Positions 21,579-35,559 of a stretch of DNA of 64,000 nt are shown piece by piece (position 1 is the stretch's first letter; each line of letters starts with the position of its first letter). This DNA comes from Bolinopsis microptera (Eukaryota > Ctenophora > Tentaculata > Lobata > Bolinopsidae): contig NC_087075.1 in the NCBI RefSeq assembly GCF_026151205.1, forward strand, positions 5,138,858 through 5,202,857, read 5' to 3'. The position numbers were made by a program, and so were the translations under genes. The notes under the pieces are model-generated. The model was not told where the DNA came from. It did no database searches and saw only the letters and a list, made by a program, of their open reading frames with translations.

Positions 21579-22373
21579 TTCAATAGATTATACAGCTTCT
21601 TTCATTCACAGAACTCCTTATATGAAAACCAGTACGGATTCCGTAAAAATCACTCGACCAGTTATGCCCTAAATTACTCAGTGAACCACGTAGAATCTTG
21701 CCTCAAGAAAAAACAACACGTTCTTGGAATATTTATTGATCTTAGTAAAGCCTTTGATACAATATCACATGAAAAGTTACTGCATAAGTTAGAAAATTAT
21801 GGAATCCGTGGAAATGCAAATAACCTTATAGCAAGTTACCTGTCGAACAGATACCAGTATGTCTCAGTATTAGGTGAAGAATCCGAGAAACTTCCAGTAG
21901 TCTATGGAGTGCCGCAGGGGAGCTGTCTTGGTCCCTTACTTTTTATTATTTATATTAATGACATCCGTAACTCATCAATTATAGGAAAGTTTATACTATT
22001 TGCCGACGACACTAACATATTTATAGAAGACACATGTGTCAAAAGACTATACGAAAAAGGAAATGAAGTTCTATCATTTGTGTACAAGTATATGAAACTA
22101 AACTTATTACATATTAACATTAAGAAATGTTGTTTTATTCATTTTAAACCCTCACGGGCCAAAGAGGAAGTAGAAAATGACGAGAACATACTAACTTTAA
22201 ATAATGTAGTTATTAAAAGAGTTCAAGAAGCTAAATTTCTAGGCGTTATTATTGACGACCAACTTAACTGGAAATCACATACGCAGTCACTTAACTCAAA
22301 ACTTAAATGCGAAGTAGGAAAGCTGTGCAGAATACGACACATTGTCCCAAAGCAGTATTATAAGGATTTATAA
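21579..22373 (+). pseudogene. LINE ORF2, reverse transcriptase palm (catalytic core)
   Basis: Resumes the LINE frame after the nested insertion. It repeats the NQYGFRKNHSTSYALNY block that ends the first duplicated unit. It then has FIDLSKAFDTI (motif A), GVPQGSCLGPLLFIIYIND (motif B), LFADDTNIF (motif C, catalytic ADD) and FLGVIIDDQLNW. All catalytic aspartates are present. A one-base indel near 22365 ends the frame at 22373. Confidence 0.9.
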
Positions 22374-22950
22374 TTTATATCATACTCTATTTGAATCACA
22401 TTTAGGATTTGGAATATCTGTGTGGGGTGGTATTAGCAATAACCGACTTGAACCTATCTTTAAAACACAGAAAAAGTGTATAAGAATTCTGTTTGGGGAT
22501 AGAGAAGCTTACCTAGAGAAGTTTAAAACGTGTGCCCGAACACGACCTGTTGATAAGCAAGGACTGGGGGTGGACTTTTTAAAAGAACACTCCAAGCCCT
22601 TGTTTAAAACCCACAGGTTGTTGACGGTCCACAATCTGTACAAGTACACTTGTCTCTTAGAACTATTCAAAATTAATAAGTTAGAGGAACCATTATCACT
22701 GTACTCATCATTCAACAGGTCACCACGACGAGAGGATTATTTCATTACATCACAACCATCCTCACAATTCATCTACCAATCATCCTACATGTGGAACAGC
22801 TGTCGACAAACATCAAGTAAGATAAGTTTTAATACTCCGACAAACGGGTTTAAGAATATATTGAAAATTGCCTTACGAGAATTGCAATTCCAGCATGATA
22901 CACTTGATTGGTGTGAGCTTAATTTTGCCACAAATGAGCTCAAGTTCTGA
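22352..22950 (+). pseudogene. LINE ORF2, C-terminal thumb and tail
   Basis: Continues the reverse transcriptase in the next frame: LYHTLFESHLGFGISVWGG, TQKKCIRILFGDREAYL, HRLLTVHNLYKY and PSSQFIYQSSYMWNS, ending KF and TGA at 22950. These are conserved C-terminal blocks of CR1-type ORF2. The overlap with the previous frame is only the frameshift zone. The element's 3' end past 22950 is not clearly marked. Confidence 0.85.
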
Positions 22951-23893
22951 TTTATGTGAGTTACTAAAATGACCATATATCTTTTCTCATACATACAACC
23001 ACTGCACTCCAACCAAAAACATTACTTACACCATACTCCACAAATGATATATATATATATATACACAAACACACTAGTACCGAGCAATCGCACTGTAAAA
23101 CATGCTCACGATACACTCAAAATTGGAAATATTCAACGGCTTGTATATGAAACTTACACTTACACTCAGTGTACACCCAGTGTTAACTAGTATTACACAC
23201 TGGTAAACTCTACGTAACGCGCGAAAATAATAATTCTATGGCGTTTTCATTGTCACATCTCACGTCGACGGGATTAAACGCGCGCGCGCGTAACATCTTA
23301 TCTTACTGCTATCTCAACGAATAAACACACAACGACTCTGACAATTGACCGACGACTTAACGATTGTGAGTTATGACGGACTTAACTGTATGGGTCAACT
23401 ACTAAAACTGCATTGTATACTATCTTAATCATTATACTGGACATGAGATGACGAAGTATCTTGAGCAGCACTTTATACCTCCACTTAGAACTTGATTAGT
23501 CACGAACAATAGAATCATTATAAATCAATACAATAAAACATCTTGATCAATAAATGCCTAGCAGCACCAGACAGCAGCCGTATACCTTTTTCGACTCCAC
23601 GGAGTCCCTGATGGACTTTTGTTTACTTTTGTTAATAATTTGACCGCAACCTTTCTTTCTCGAAACACAAATCCTACTGTTATGTACTTCATTACAGTAT
23701 TAAGATAATATAAAGCAAATCATGTGAATATATGACTACGAAATAGATCTATAGATTTGTCCATAATATTTAATACCGTATTGATGGTTTTGAATTTTGT
23801 ATATTGAATTTTAATGTGAAGCGTTTACTCTTCCCCCTCGGCAATTAATTAGAAAGTTAGATTAATGACAATAATTGCCAAATGACGTAGTAG
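22951..23893. other. LINE 3' flank, short TA and CG repeats
   Basis: Contains a (TA)n run at 23048-23063 and a (CG)n run at about 23278-23290. No gene was seen. The LINE 3' untranslated region probably occupies the first part, but no terminal repeat or poly(A) marks its end. Confidence 0.35.
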
Positions 23894-25810
23894 ATATGGA
23901 CACGTTCATTTGAGTTTGAGGATATTGGTAAATATAATTGACCCTATTAGAAGGCACAGTGTAGTTGACTTTGTCACACTATGAAATTACACAAACCCTT
24001 GATGGTTAGGATAATCGTCTCATCCTCTAGGCTAACTTTGTCACATAACGATATCTTAATCAGGTGATAAGATATCCCTAAAATACGGCCGGCACGGAAA
24101 TGGTTACATTGTCACACTAAAAACATGTGACGGAGTAAATATGGACCCCTTGCTGCCGTTTTTGACCAAATTTTTTAGTGTCCAGTTGATTGGATGGGTA
24201 CATATGACCATTACCTACATATTTGATGACTTTTTTCGTTAGATGGTGCATTCAGGTTTACTCTGTCACACATTAAAGAAAATATGTGATGAATGTTTAG
24301 GGCACCCTGATAAGCAATGCTGAGTAGTGTAAGTTTATTTGATAGCCTGGAAGTGCTGGGAATTGTTATTATATCATATAGTCGTAAGGAATTAAAACAC
24401 AGAAGGCACAACCAAGTTTACTTTGTCACATAATCTTGATGATATATCTGAACATGTGTGAAATTGAACAAATAATGATATACCAGCTTAAACCCCTTAT
24501 ATTACGTACTATGGATCAAACAACACTGATAGTACCATGCACCAGTCACATAAATCATTATCGGGTGGTAATATGTTAACAGTGTCACAATTAAACTACC
24601 ACTACACGGTCAAAAATAGGGTAATTTCGTCACAACAAATTATTATAACTCTGTTAGCTCCTTGCTGGCAAAATAACTAGTTTATCGAAATTTTGTTGAT
24701 GATAAAGTTACATAGTATAGAGGTATAGTTCTTCAAAATAGGGGCAAGACATGTTTACTTTGTCACATCAGTTATTATAAGAGTTAGGTAATCGTCATCA
24801 GATTAAAATATATTTTTCGTAGTTTGGATCGATTAATACTTTAATATACCTGTAATAAAGCATCCTATGCCAATTTTAACACACTATCAGTATCTTGATA
24901 CTGTTGGGGCAGGGAAAGTTAATTTTGTCACATTTTTAATGTCTTTGACAAATTAATCTAAATTTTTTAAATTGAGCTCTTATGTTCTGGACAATATTCT
25001 TCCAATCGTTTCTGAAAGAATGTTGAATTCTAATAGAGTTATAGATCTTCAAAATAGGGGCAAGACATGTTTACTTTGTCACATCAGTTATTATAAGAGT
25101 TATTATAAGAGACTATTTCATTCTATAATCATTGTTTTTAATCTATTTACGATTTCGTATAATTTTTTGTGACAATGTAAACAATATCAACTGATCTTAA
25201 CTTGCATCAACTACATTGTCATCATATAAAATTTTCCCACCTTTCAAACCAAAATCAGATATAAATAATTCGACCAAAATTTAAAATTTTATATATTGTG
25301 ACAGAATTAACCTCATTTCCCAATAACCAAGTGCCTGTATTAGCTAACTAGTCAAAACAACATATTTTAGGGCTATGATTGGTAGAGCAACCATCAAATA
25401 ATGAGTTGAAAGGGTTTTTAGGACACCTCACAGTAGAATAGAGGTATGGCATCATGAGTGTGACAAAGTTACCCAAATATTGCCTTGTAACCGTTCGATC
25501 CGTGCCCATTAACCAATGTTGTATCATAATTGTTAGATTGACCTAATTTACTATATTTCAGACCAAGGAATGATAATTAGACAACTGCAGTTAACTAAGT
25601 CACACAAAATGTGACATTTGAAACATTATAGTGCCTAACAACAATAGATTTTCTTTCTGAGCGGTGCATATGGGAGTATGAGTTACGTTGCTAATGTTCA
25701 GAACTTCTGAACGTGCTAAGTTAATAGATGTCAAAATTAAGCCACTATCGTCAAAAACGCTATTATTTTTGTTTACCAATATCCTCAAACTCAAATGAAC
25801 GTGTCCATAT
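23894..25810. mobile_element. 1.9-kb element bounded by a perfect 39-bp inverted repeat
   Basis: Positions 23894-23932 and 25772-25810 are exact inverse complements over 39 bp (core CACGTTCATTTGAGTTTGAG). Between them a motif near GTTAACTTTGTCACA recurs about 14 times. There are ten copies on the plus strand at about 23965, 24030, 24097, 24255, 24416, 24570, 24625, 24752, 24916 and 25068. Inverse copies lie at about 25165, 25300 and 25460, and a further mixed copy at 25590. Many spacings are 150-165 bp. No open frame of interest is inside. Confidence 0.6.
24731..25102. repeat. Near-identical 56-bp direct repeat, 316 bp apart
   Basis: The block containing AAAATAGGGGCAAGACATGT then the TTTACTTTGTCACATC motif and TTATTATAAGAG occurs at about 24731-24786 and again at about 25047-25102. 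The offset is twice the roughly 158-bp spacing of the motif, pointing to an underlying satellite unit. Confidence 0.8.
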
Positions 25811-26820
25811 AGATGTTCAATGTTGTAGAGTGATATCAAGAGTAGTGGTCCACAGGGGTCCGAAAAAGCCGTACAGGCACTTGGGTCCTTATCCTTGTCA
25901 CTAGTCCCAATTGGATTCACTTTATACAAAACATGAACGTTTACAATTTAGACGTACACATTGGCACGATATTTATTAGAAAGCAAACAGTATAAAATAA
26001 TACGTGCGTGCGCGGCTTGAGCCGCGCCGCATAACAATTTATGCGTTTAGGGGCTGGAGTACGCGTGTTTACAGATTAATGAATTTTTGCATTGTAAATA
26101 TTTAAAGTTGACGATATATTATGATTTAATAGTAAATTTTTCAAAGCTGGCTTTGGACTTAGGTAAAATAATAACGTATTTAAAAAACCGCGGATAGTTT
26201 TAAATTTACATAGTCGTATAACTATAATCAAGTTAATCCTGTTTTCAAGAATGCGCGGCTTTGGCGGCCAGTTATTGACTTGTACATAAAATTGAATTTT
26301 AAATAGAAATGTAAATGTATTAAAATTTAAAACTTTCAAAACGGGGGCTTATAAATATTATTATACTATGATTGTAAAAAAAATTGCAGAGCAACCATTT
26401 CAAAAATCTGGAAGGGTTGACATCGTCAATCATGAGTACAGTTATCCAAGCAAAAGTTACTGGCTGGCAGTGTTACTTATAGAGGTGGTAATTTTTCAAT
26501 AGCACACGTGTCAGCGCGCCTGACGTAAAGTTCGCTACTCGCACGCGTGATACAATTTGAATCCAGCCATGGCGATCTTTAATTATTTGGCCCAAAATCA
26601 TAATCATACTTTTCAGGATAATTCAAAATAAAAAACTACGTTGTCCCAAATTGCATGCTCCTGGGTTACCGGGGACCCCAGGCTACCGGCTAGTTAGTTC
26701 ATAAACATGAATAAAGATTCGGCGGAATGACAGGCTGAGCGCCGCCCAGTAACTCCTGGGGAGCTAACTTTTATAGTTTTACTAGACAAACATTCTGCTG
26801 TCGCGCGCGCGCCCATAGCA
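25811..26820. other. Non-coding sequence
   Basis: AT-rich with an 8-bp-arm palindrome GCGCGGCTTGAGCCGCGC at about 26010. No coding exon is supported. Confidence 0.35.
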
Positions 26821-26925
26821 GCAGTTATCAGCAGTGAGCAGCAGTGAGCAGCAGTGAGCAGCAGTGAGCAGCAGTGAGCAGCAGTGAGCAGCAGTGAGCA
26901 GCAGTGAGCAGCAGTGAGCAGCAGT
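26821..26925. repeat. 10-bp minisatellite GCAGTGAGCA
   Basis: Nine perfect tandem units from 26831 to 26920, with degenerate units at both edges. Confidence 0.95.
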
Positions 26926-27539
26926 TTCTTTGCACTTTAGTCAATAGTCCTCCTGTGTATGCAGTATGCACTATATATAGGCCTATTATGGCATGGCCGG
27001 CATATTGCCGGGCTAGCTTTTTATTTTTAATTAGACCGTACCCCAGCATGCAGCTAGTAGTAGTTAGGTTTTTTTGAGTGCGTAAAAAATCATATTTTAT
27101 ATCAGTTTAGGCTTATATGTTATAGCAAATTTCAAATCAATTTCCTTTTTCATTTTTTCGGGCGTACGTCGATAATTTATTTCGCTTCTTTCATCCGCGC
27201 GCGATCCCTGCATATGTCAATATGGATATCTTTTAATGTACAGAAAATACCCGTAAACTCGACGATGTACGTGACTGAGTTTTTGATAGATGATACGCCT
27301 TTAAATTAGCCAGTAAGTAACTTGTAGCGCGATGCACTACTGGGTCGCGCGCGCATCAAATAATGCTTCTCGCAACCTTCGGTAGATCGGCGAGATGCAC
27401 CACTGTGCCTCACCGAGCTGCGAAGGATTGACATCGTGAATCAAGTTAGTAACCAATCAGTTAGTTAGAAGTTAGTAACTTGCTTGACATACGTTGCATG
27501 CCACTTTTCGCGCGTATTGGGATACGAAACATGTATCAA

Positions 27540-27820
27540 TAACTTGCCAGTTAGTAACTAGTCAGTAACTAGCTTTCCAGTTAGTGTCCAGCCAGTAAGT
27601 AACCAGCCAGTAAGTAACCAGCCAATAAATAACCAGCCAGTTGGTAACCAGCCAGTAAGTGACCAGCCAGTAAGTAACCAGCCAGTTAGTAACCAGTCAG
27701 TAACTAACTAGCCAGTTAGTAACCAGTCAGTTAGTAACCAGCCAGTTAGTAACCAGCCAGTTAGTAACCAGCCAGTAAGTATCCAGCCAGTTAGTAACCA
27801 GTCAGTAAGTAACCATTCTG
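27540..27820. repeat. Minisatellite of CCAGTTAGTAAC-type units
   Basis: About 17 imperfect tandem copies of a 15-17-bp unit (AGTAACCAGCCAGTTAGTAA). Loose copies extend upstream to about 27440. Confidence 0.85.
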
Positions 27821-30800
27821 GTGAAGCTGGTACATGGTAAGTACTTAGTGTATACCCAGTGGCAGTAATTAGTTTCTAGTCCATAAAGATTCACAGCCGG
27901 ATTTTCAGTAATTTATCGTATACACAATACAGTGGTTCCTAAACGGCCCTTAACCGGCTCTACAGTGGTTTTTAGACGGCCGTTAACCAGCTCTTCTGCA
28001 ATTGCGGATGGAGTATGACCCAAGTGACTCAGATTCCATGTTAATTCCATTCGAATAAATTCCGTCTAAATCAATACCACTGTTGCTACTTTAGAATATA
28101 CAAATTGAGTATAATTTCTACATCACATTATCATCGAATCAAACTTTCCACGACTTAATAATATAATGAGAACTGAAACATATTCCGTGCATTAAAAGCA
28201 CACTAGCCCAGGTTTACAATTGGATGAGGACGGACAACCGGTCTTCCGTTCAATTAGTCTTCCCCCGGTCCGGTTAATTATTAATACTTAATAGTGTGTT
28301 AGACGCTGTTAATTCCCTGTTGTCATGGTAACGCTGTTGTCACACGCCAAATAATTGGTCACGTGGGTTTATATTGGAATGAAAGCTAAATATTGGCATG
28401 TGAGCAGAATTGGCTTTGTCCATGAACTCGAGGCCAGATTTAATATTGTAGAAGCCAACTGTCAGGAATCTGGAAATGAAATCAGTGCCTATTCCAAGGA
28501 GACACCCTCGTGCCACGTGCGTTATTGAGATCAGAATATATTTGAATGGAAATGTAGAGGCTCAGTGATTTTAGTGGTATTCTGTGGAACATGGTAACCA
28601 GTACCGTCTATCACGGCCAGTGTGTCTGTTTTTTGTATCAGGCGCGGCGCAAGTCTCTCAAATGAAAGGTAGTTGGCAATGATTCAACTTTGAATTAACA
28701 TGCGAGGCCGTAGAGTTTAAGAATGAAACTGTAAGTAAAATTATGTGGTTTTTAAAACTGTCTGATGAGTCTAAAATCTAATAGAAGTCTTGCTTTAATA
28801 AGTTAAACTCGGCACCTCAATCGTTTCCAGTTTATTTCGAAGGGAAAAAATTTTAATTTCGCTTTGATAAGATTTTTTGCATCAAAGCAAACAACATTCC
28901 AACTAAACGTTTATAACTATAAGGTTTAAACAAAAGCGTTTCAAAGTTATGTGACTGGGATATCTGTCAAGAGATATCCACAACTTCTAATTATATCTTT
29001 ATCTTACAAGACAGTTTCAGTTTCGTAAAGCACATACAAAACCAGTTTAAGTCACCCACAGCATTTGGCAACACTTTTTTGTTGCTTTATAGCTGTTTGT
29101 GCAAATATAATTTCAACGATCAGTCGTTTCTATATCTACTTCATTATGTCTAGCAAGAGCTGACGCTGTAAATTATAATGCAATCAAAGAAACATTTTAA
29201 ATCACACTCATTCCCACTTTTTAACATGACAATGATCCCAATATCAAGCAATCAACAATTACCTCTTCCACAATCAACAATTTCCTCTTCCACAATCAAC
29301 AATTACCTCTTCCACTTCTAAAATCCTTATCCAGCCCCAACTACCGCTAGGCGTGGTTAATAGACACGGTGCACCTGCTCGCCACCAGTATTAGGTCTCC
29401 AGCATGCACCTCCTCTAAGGCCAGGGAGACTGGGAAATTGCAGACTGACTCTCGAAAATTTACAGATGCCATCTGTTTGCGTTTTCGTCTAACTGTGAAA
29501 CGCGCTGCATGAAAAAACTGCGTTCTGATTGGCTAGTGTGTGTGTCACGTGAGAGTTTCGGGCGTTGTGACTGGAGGGGGCGCCGAGGTGGAGTTAATCT
29601 AGGAGTTGCGAGATTGTAGGGATTTGAAGCCATTAAATCTGCTTGTCAGTAGAATCTACAAATTGGGAACATGTCTCAAAATCACAATATGAGATTAAAT
29701 TCGGCTCCTGATTGCAAACGTCGGGCGGGTCTGAAACTTTATTGTTTTTCTGGCACAATCATTTGAAAAAAAAACATTTTATTAACTTGCAAAGTGGATC
29801 ATGCTCGCGGGATCGTGCATACTGATGAAAAGAGTAGGAGTAGGGGCTATTTCTGCTTCTAAGAGCTAACAAATATTGCCGCGATGCAGTGAGGGTTTTA
29901 ATAGTTAGTGTCCTATTTTCAGAAAGGAATTAATAGTTATAAGACGTGTTCAGCAGTCACAGTGTTGGGTACTTGTTGCCCAATAAAGCGCCGCTTCTCT
30001 TTTGATTGACTTTGTGCAGTGTAACAGTAAAACCAGGAGAATTTGGACGGTCTTTTATACTTTTATACTAATTTTCGTGTCACTACAATTACAAAGGATT
30101 TTCAATAATTTCCCATTAGACTGGAAGACTGGATGAAACCTTAATACCGTAATAATTGGTAAATCCCGGAGATTTGTAGAGATTCAGGGATTGGGGGTGC
30201 GGGGAAGATGGGTTGAACATGGGAGATGTGTTCACAGCACTAATTGTGACAAAATAGCTCCGGAGCTGCACATTTACTAACATTCCAGGAACTTTAACGA
30301 AATGTTTTGAAGTTTTTACTTTTTGGTGGAATGGTGTACAATTCACTTTTATTTTTAACAGACTGTGATGATCTTCAATCGACGATCATGACACTGTAAC
30401 TGTAAGTGCGGTGCTTCATCTGGGACACTTTTCAAGGGTTCTCGCGTGTTAATCACTGCAAGTTTTCCGTTTGTGTGAAAGATTGTAACGAGTTAACCCA
30501 CAGTGTCCACAACAGCGGATAATTCCCACTGACCAGGATCCAGGTAATTAAGGAGCAGTTTATTTTAGCATTTTGTCCAGTAAGCAGTAATTAATAAACC
30601 CGCCCTAGTCGTTTCACAGGGCCTATTTCCTGGGTTGGTGCCTTCACTTCTACCTCCCACAACCTTTTGATTATCACAACACCACGTGGCGTCATCATCA
30701 TACCACGTGACGTCATCAAGAAACCACGTTACGTCATCAAATCATGACCTGTGGTCATCATAGATGTCAGAAGTAATTTCTCAAAAAATTCACTGTCAGA

Positions 30801-31360
30801 TGGATTTCGAGTTTATAGCCCCAGAAAGAGGTATCTCTCACAACCCTCCACGCTAACCAATGTAGGGTCTGAAAACGGCCGGTCCGACAGCACGTGACCA
30901 CATGACCCGGTTGTCATGGTGACGTCCCCACATCACGTGACTCGTTGTCATGACACCACCAGGTACTATAACTCGCACGTGCAACTCTGTGTTAAAAAGG
31001 GAAACGTAGTCCTGATGTTAAACGAGACTGGGCTGTGAAACACTTCTATAGGGCGCTGTTTAAAGTAAGGAGCCAGACTTGAAGAGAAAACCCAGGTCTC
31101 AGCCACCGTACTACACATCATAATATAACACAACTCTCGTTGTTTTAACTCTTTTTTAGACTGAAAGTCCGGACGGTCAGTTACCTGGGAGAAAACTATG
31201 CGTAACCACGGCAACAAGAAGTTGGGGTTCAGGCATTTAACTTGGGAGAAGTTAACCCGCATGCACGTGATATTGAATATTATTAACAGGGGTTGGAGAA
31301 TATGCAGGTTTAGGGTTTAGAGCAGGCGATAATGGTGATCATGTGTCTGACTGGCCGTAG
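27821..31360. other. Non-coding region with short repeats and CACGTG/CRE sites
   Basis: No exon could be supported. It holds a 26-bp tandem triplication at about 29252-29316 (AATCAACAATTACCTCTTCC-like). At 30680-30740 there are three successive CCACGTG-(A/G)CGTCATCA modules, which combine an E-box with a CRE-like site. Confidence 0.4.
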
Positions 31361-31434
31361 GGAGCTTGTGTTACCATGGTCACGGAGCTTGTGTTACCAT
31401 GGTCACGGAGCTTGTGTTACCATGGTGATGGAGA
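31361..31434. repeat. 23-bp tandem repeat containing GTTACCATGGTCAC
   Basis: Three head-to-tail copies (31361, 31384, 31407) of a 23-bp unit built on GTTACCATGGTCAC. The core resembles an RFX X-box palindrome. Confidence 0.85.
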
Positions 31435-34400
31435 TTTGTGGCTGGTGGGGGGGGTGTGGGGGTGGGGGTCGAGTTTGGACGTTCCAGGATCAAGTGTGAA
31501 GATGGAACAAGTGTTGTCAGGGCACATATACAACTGCTGTCTCTGCTTTACTATATAATCATACTCCTTTATAAAACTAATGGTCACAAAAATAATTTGT
31601 CACAGTGAAGAAACCCTCTGCTGAGAGAACACAAAAAACCCTTTATAGGTTCAGACTCAGAGCAAACTGTACAAGTACAGCTGTAACCATAGCAACTACA
31701 ATTGCTATTGGGAATTTCAGACTCGAGAAGAGGGGGGTACTTAGTAGGACAAGTATTAGACAACAACAGTTACTGTGTTAAATTAACCGTCAGTTGGTGG
31801 AGATCCTATCCTACTTCAGTCATTCAGGAGAATTTACAACCTATCAAAACATGTTTAAACAGCGCAGACTGGGGTATTACAGTGACAGGGGCTACCAGTG
31901 TCCTAGAGTCAGTGACACACATGATCAGGTCCTTCTCTCCCAGTCAATATCATTGCTGTGTTATTGTGTAACTATTGAAAATAGTGAGAGGGTGTGTGTG
32001 TCGAGGCGTTGGTTGGTTCAGGTTGGATCAGATCTTTGAGGGTTTGTTCGGACAATTTAGGTTTTAGTACCATGCTCATGATTTGATCTTGAAGTTTTAA
32101 TAAGAAGAAATTGATCGCTGTCTCAATTATATCTCGAATAAACCACAACAGGGCATACATAACTCCTTTTACTTTCCAAAATAATCTTCCTGTATTTCTG
32201 GCTTACGTTCAAGTAAACGATAAGTTTTATAAAGAAGTATATAGTTCCGTATCTGTCACACAGCTGTTAATTCCCCTCCTTGTTGTCATGGTGACGCGAT
32301 ACTCCCTATATACTCCTTTATAAAACTATACTTCACGCAGTGTCGCCAGTGCGCCTGTGGTTAAGGCCCAAATTTGCTGCAAAAAGTTCTTCCTTTTATC
32401 GGGCTGCAAGTGTTTTATTAAGTCAAACAAGGCGCAAAGTAGTGTTATCACCCAGTTTACCCTTCTCACAGTGCCTAGCTTATAGCTGGTAGTCATCAGA
32501 ACACCCTGCCATTGGTTAGTAACCGTCACGTGACACACACGTGGGTGTGACGCGCGCCCACGTGCACAAACTCTCACATGGAGTGTGCAGGACCGCATAC
32601 AGCGCTATCACAAGGACCTTGACATTACTAATTCGCTGTCTTTTCTCACCTGATTATAGATAGACTCCGAGGGGCAGGGTCAAGTCTACACCTGCAAAAC
32701 TATCCCAGCTTTACAGCTACTATCTTAGTAAGATCACGTGGTCCTTCCATCTCCAGTGATAATTCTCAGCTCTGCGCGCTGCTAAATTTGAAGGTGTTAA
32801 GTATATGAATTTTATGTTTGCATACATACCCCGATATATATATATATATATATAATATATATATATTATAAACAATATAAACCGGCTCCCATTATATATG
32901 AGTAGGTGAAACACGACTGTCAACTTCTCTGTACTGTATACTACAAACACAATTAATATTCCAATTCCAGGCTAGTTGCTAGGCGCCACTTTAAAGGCAA
33001 ACAACACGGTCCGGAGAGAGAGGGAGAGAATACTTGCACCTATGAAAACTTTGTGGTTTCCCATCTGGATGCGAGAAAAGGGAAATAGTTGTGTGTTGGT
33101 AAAGGTGATGTCACGTGATATGTGAGTCACGTGATAGAAGAGTAATGTTGCAGGGGAGTGCGAGGGGGAGGGGGAGGTGGGATAACTTAATCTTAAGTTA
33201 AATATTACGGCTTATTTGCACGTCTGCCTGTACACAAGATTATTTACTTGTGAAGATTGTGTTATAATTGATAATTCGTTGAGGCCGTCGGATATTGTGA
33301 ATCCTTTCAAGGAGAGTGTGTTTGGAGCTACCCTCCTCGTGTGATTGTTAATAGTTTAACAAGGATGAACGGCAAAGTGAAATGAGAATGAAGAAGTACG
33401 TTATATATTAATATAGTCAAAAATAGGAATACAAATGCTCGTTTAATAAAGATTTTCATAGAAAATGTTAGATAATGTTTAAAGTAAGTTCGTGTTATCC
33501 TATATCGGGGTTTCCAGTTTTTGTATTGGAAAACGTAAAATTATACAGGGTTAAAGTATGCAAATTATTTGGCTCCAATAAATAACAGAGATTTCTATTT
33601 CTAATAAACAATAAATCTAGATATACCGTACCGGCCTTGGCGAACCATGTCTTTACTGGCACGTGGCTGACATTGACAAATCAGCTTCCAGCATTGAGCT
33701 GCCACGATCACTTTCCAGCTTCTAGAATAACTTTCGCGTAACAATATTTATGAAAATCCCTGATTTCTTGTAGACACACATCTCAATCTAAACAGCTCAC
33801 ACTTGCAATACATAATCCCACTGTTAGTAACTTATTTTACTACAATCCCGTCTAACAATAAATAGTTAATTTGTCTAGATATTCCAGCTAATTGAGAATC
33901 ATCATGTTCCATTTTCTGAATCTTTCTAGACCTTGAAATAAAAACAAGTTCTCTGAAGAAAACGTGGGCGCTTGTGAGTGATATCATTGAGTGTGTGCGT
34001 TTATGGCAGCTTGTTAGTTTTACCGTAGAAAACATTTAATTTCTCTCTCGGGGTTAGATCCCGTTTATGCGTCAGCCACTTACAGCCCTTCATTAGGCAT
34101 ACCGACCAATCACAGCCCTCCATTAGACATACCAACCAATCACGTGACACATCCCTTGTATCCTGCGTACCTGAGGCGTTTAGCTGATTAAAGAACTAAA
34201 TCACATATAAATTGTCAGTTTTCTCAGTTTTATGGCCGTTAATTTGTCTTACAAAGTTACAAGTGATCAGAATTAACGAAAAAAACGGCCAATTACCTTA
34301 ACTAAACTCCACAATAATTGGCAGTTACAAGCATTTCTCTCGTGCTATGATCTCAGTCTGTGATTTGTCCGAGAGCATCTTGAAACAGCTTTAATAATAT

Positions 34401-35559
34401 CCTGGAACTGGAAGTGAAATAAAGTTCTACAAATATTTATACTTGAGGAGAAGAAGAGATCAGGGGAGGAGGACTGAGGAGGGTTCAACATGTCTGCTAA
34501 CCGGAAACTGGGCTGTAATACGGCCGTTAAACCACCTGCCAATAACGATTATAGTTTTATAATGGAGTATAATATGGAAGAAGAGGATATTGAAGAGGAG
34601 GATTAGAGTCTCAGGTGTCACGTGGTGTGGTAGCCAAGGTTAATGTGGTGTTTAAAAAGTGTTAACAAGTCGGGCAGAGAGAGAGAGGGAGAGGACACGA
34701 GCTGCTTTTACTCTTGGTCAGAGTATTAGCACTCCTAGTTGACAGGTATTAACACGTTTTTAGACTGTTGGAGAGGAGGAGGATTGGGCTATAACAGGTT
34801 TTTAGACTGAGTTTGGGAGGTGGGAGTTGTGTGGTAGTATGAGGTGGTATCTGACTAGGGGTGTTATCAAGGTTAGGGTGTTGTGCAGCCAGCTTTATCA
34901 GACCAGAGGATCTGTATATTGAACTTTTAAAAAGACAACGAGATGTTAAGAGTTGTGTTCCATTTAGCTTTGTTCAGCTTATCAGTTGACTGATTAAAGA
35001 GTGATACGTTCAACACTACTATAATTATATGACAAATAATTTGAATTCTGGTGAAGCTGTTGTGTCAGAGAAATTATTTACTTTAATTTTATTCCTTCAT
35101 TATTTCGTTCAACAAACCAAATATCTTACTTTCAACAGATAAGGTAAGACCGGAAGCCAAACTATTCATTGGATTGTTACCAGGCACTAAGCAGCAGTAC
35201 CCATTTTCCCCTACGATTTATAAGAACTCAGCAACAATTTCAAATAGTTCTGTTCTCACTATGGTAAGGTTTAATGCACATTTATAAATAGTTCATTAAT
35301 ACTAATAGCTTGACTCATTACAGCAAAACTTATTCTCGTAGCACCTTCTTGAGGCTTGGAATGTTGACTTAAAATGCTATTTTGCACGTGCGATTGGCGC
35401 ATTTACACGTGCTTTTTCGATAATATCTAGATACAGAAAAGTCGAAATAACTTCATCTTCGCTGTGATCGTTCGGCCAAATCCTTTCCAACTTCCACTAT
35501 TTCAACATAATTGATTTGGAATGCTATGTCAAGCAAATAGTTGTGAAATTTGACATTGT
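31435..35559. other. Non-coding region rich in CACGTG
   Basis: Contains a (TA)n tract at 32833-32868, a two-copy 33-bp repeat with CCAATCAC at about 34079-34143, and many CACGTGA sites. The overlapping open frames on both strands lack splice context or recognisable protein features. Confidence 0.4.

Noticed and set aside
32326-32598. 90-codon minus frame with a hydrophobic segment
   Set aside because: No start context, partner exon or family resemblance was found.
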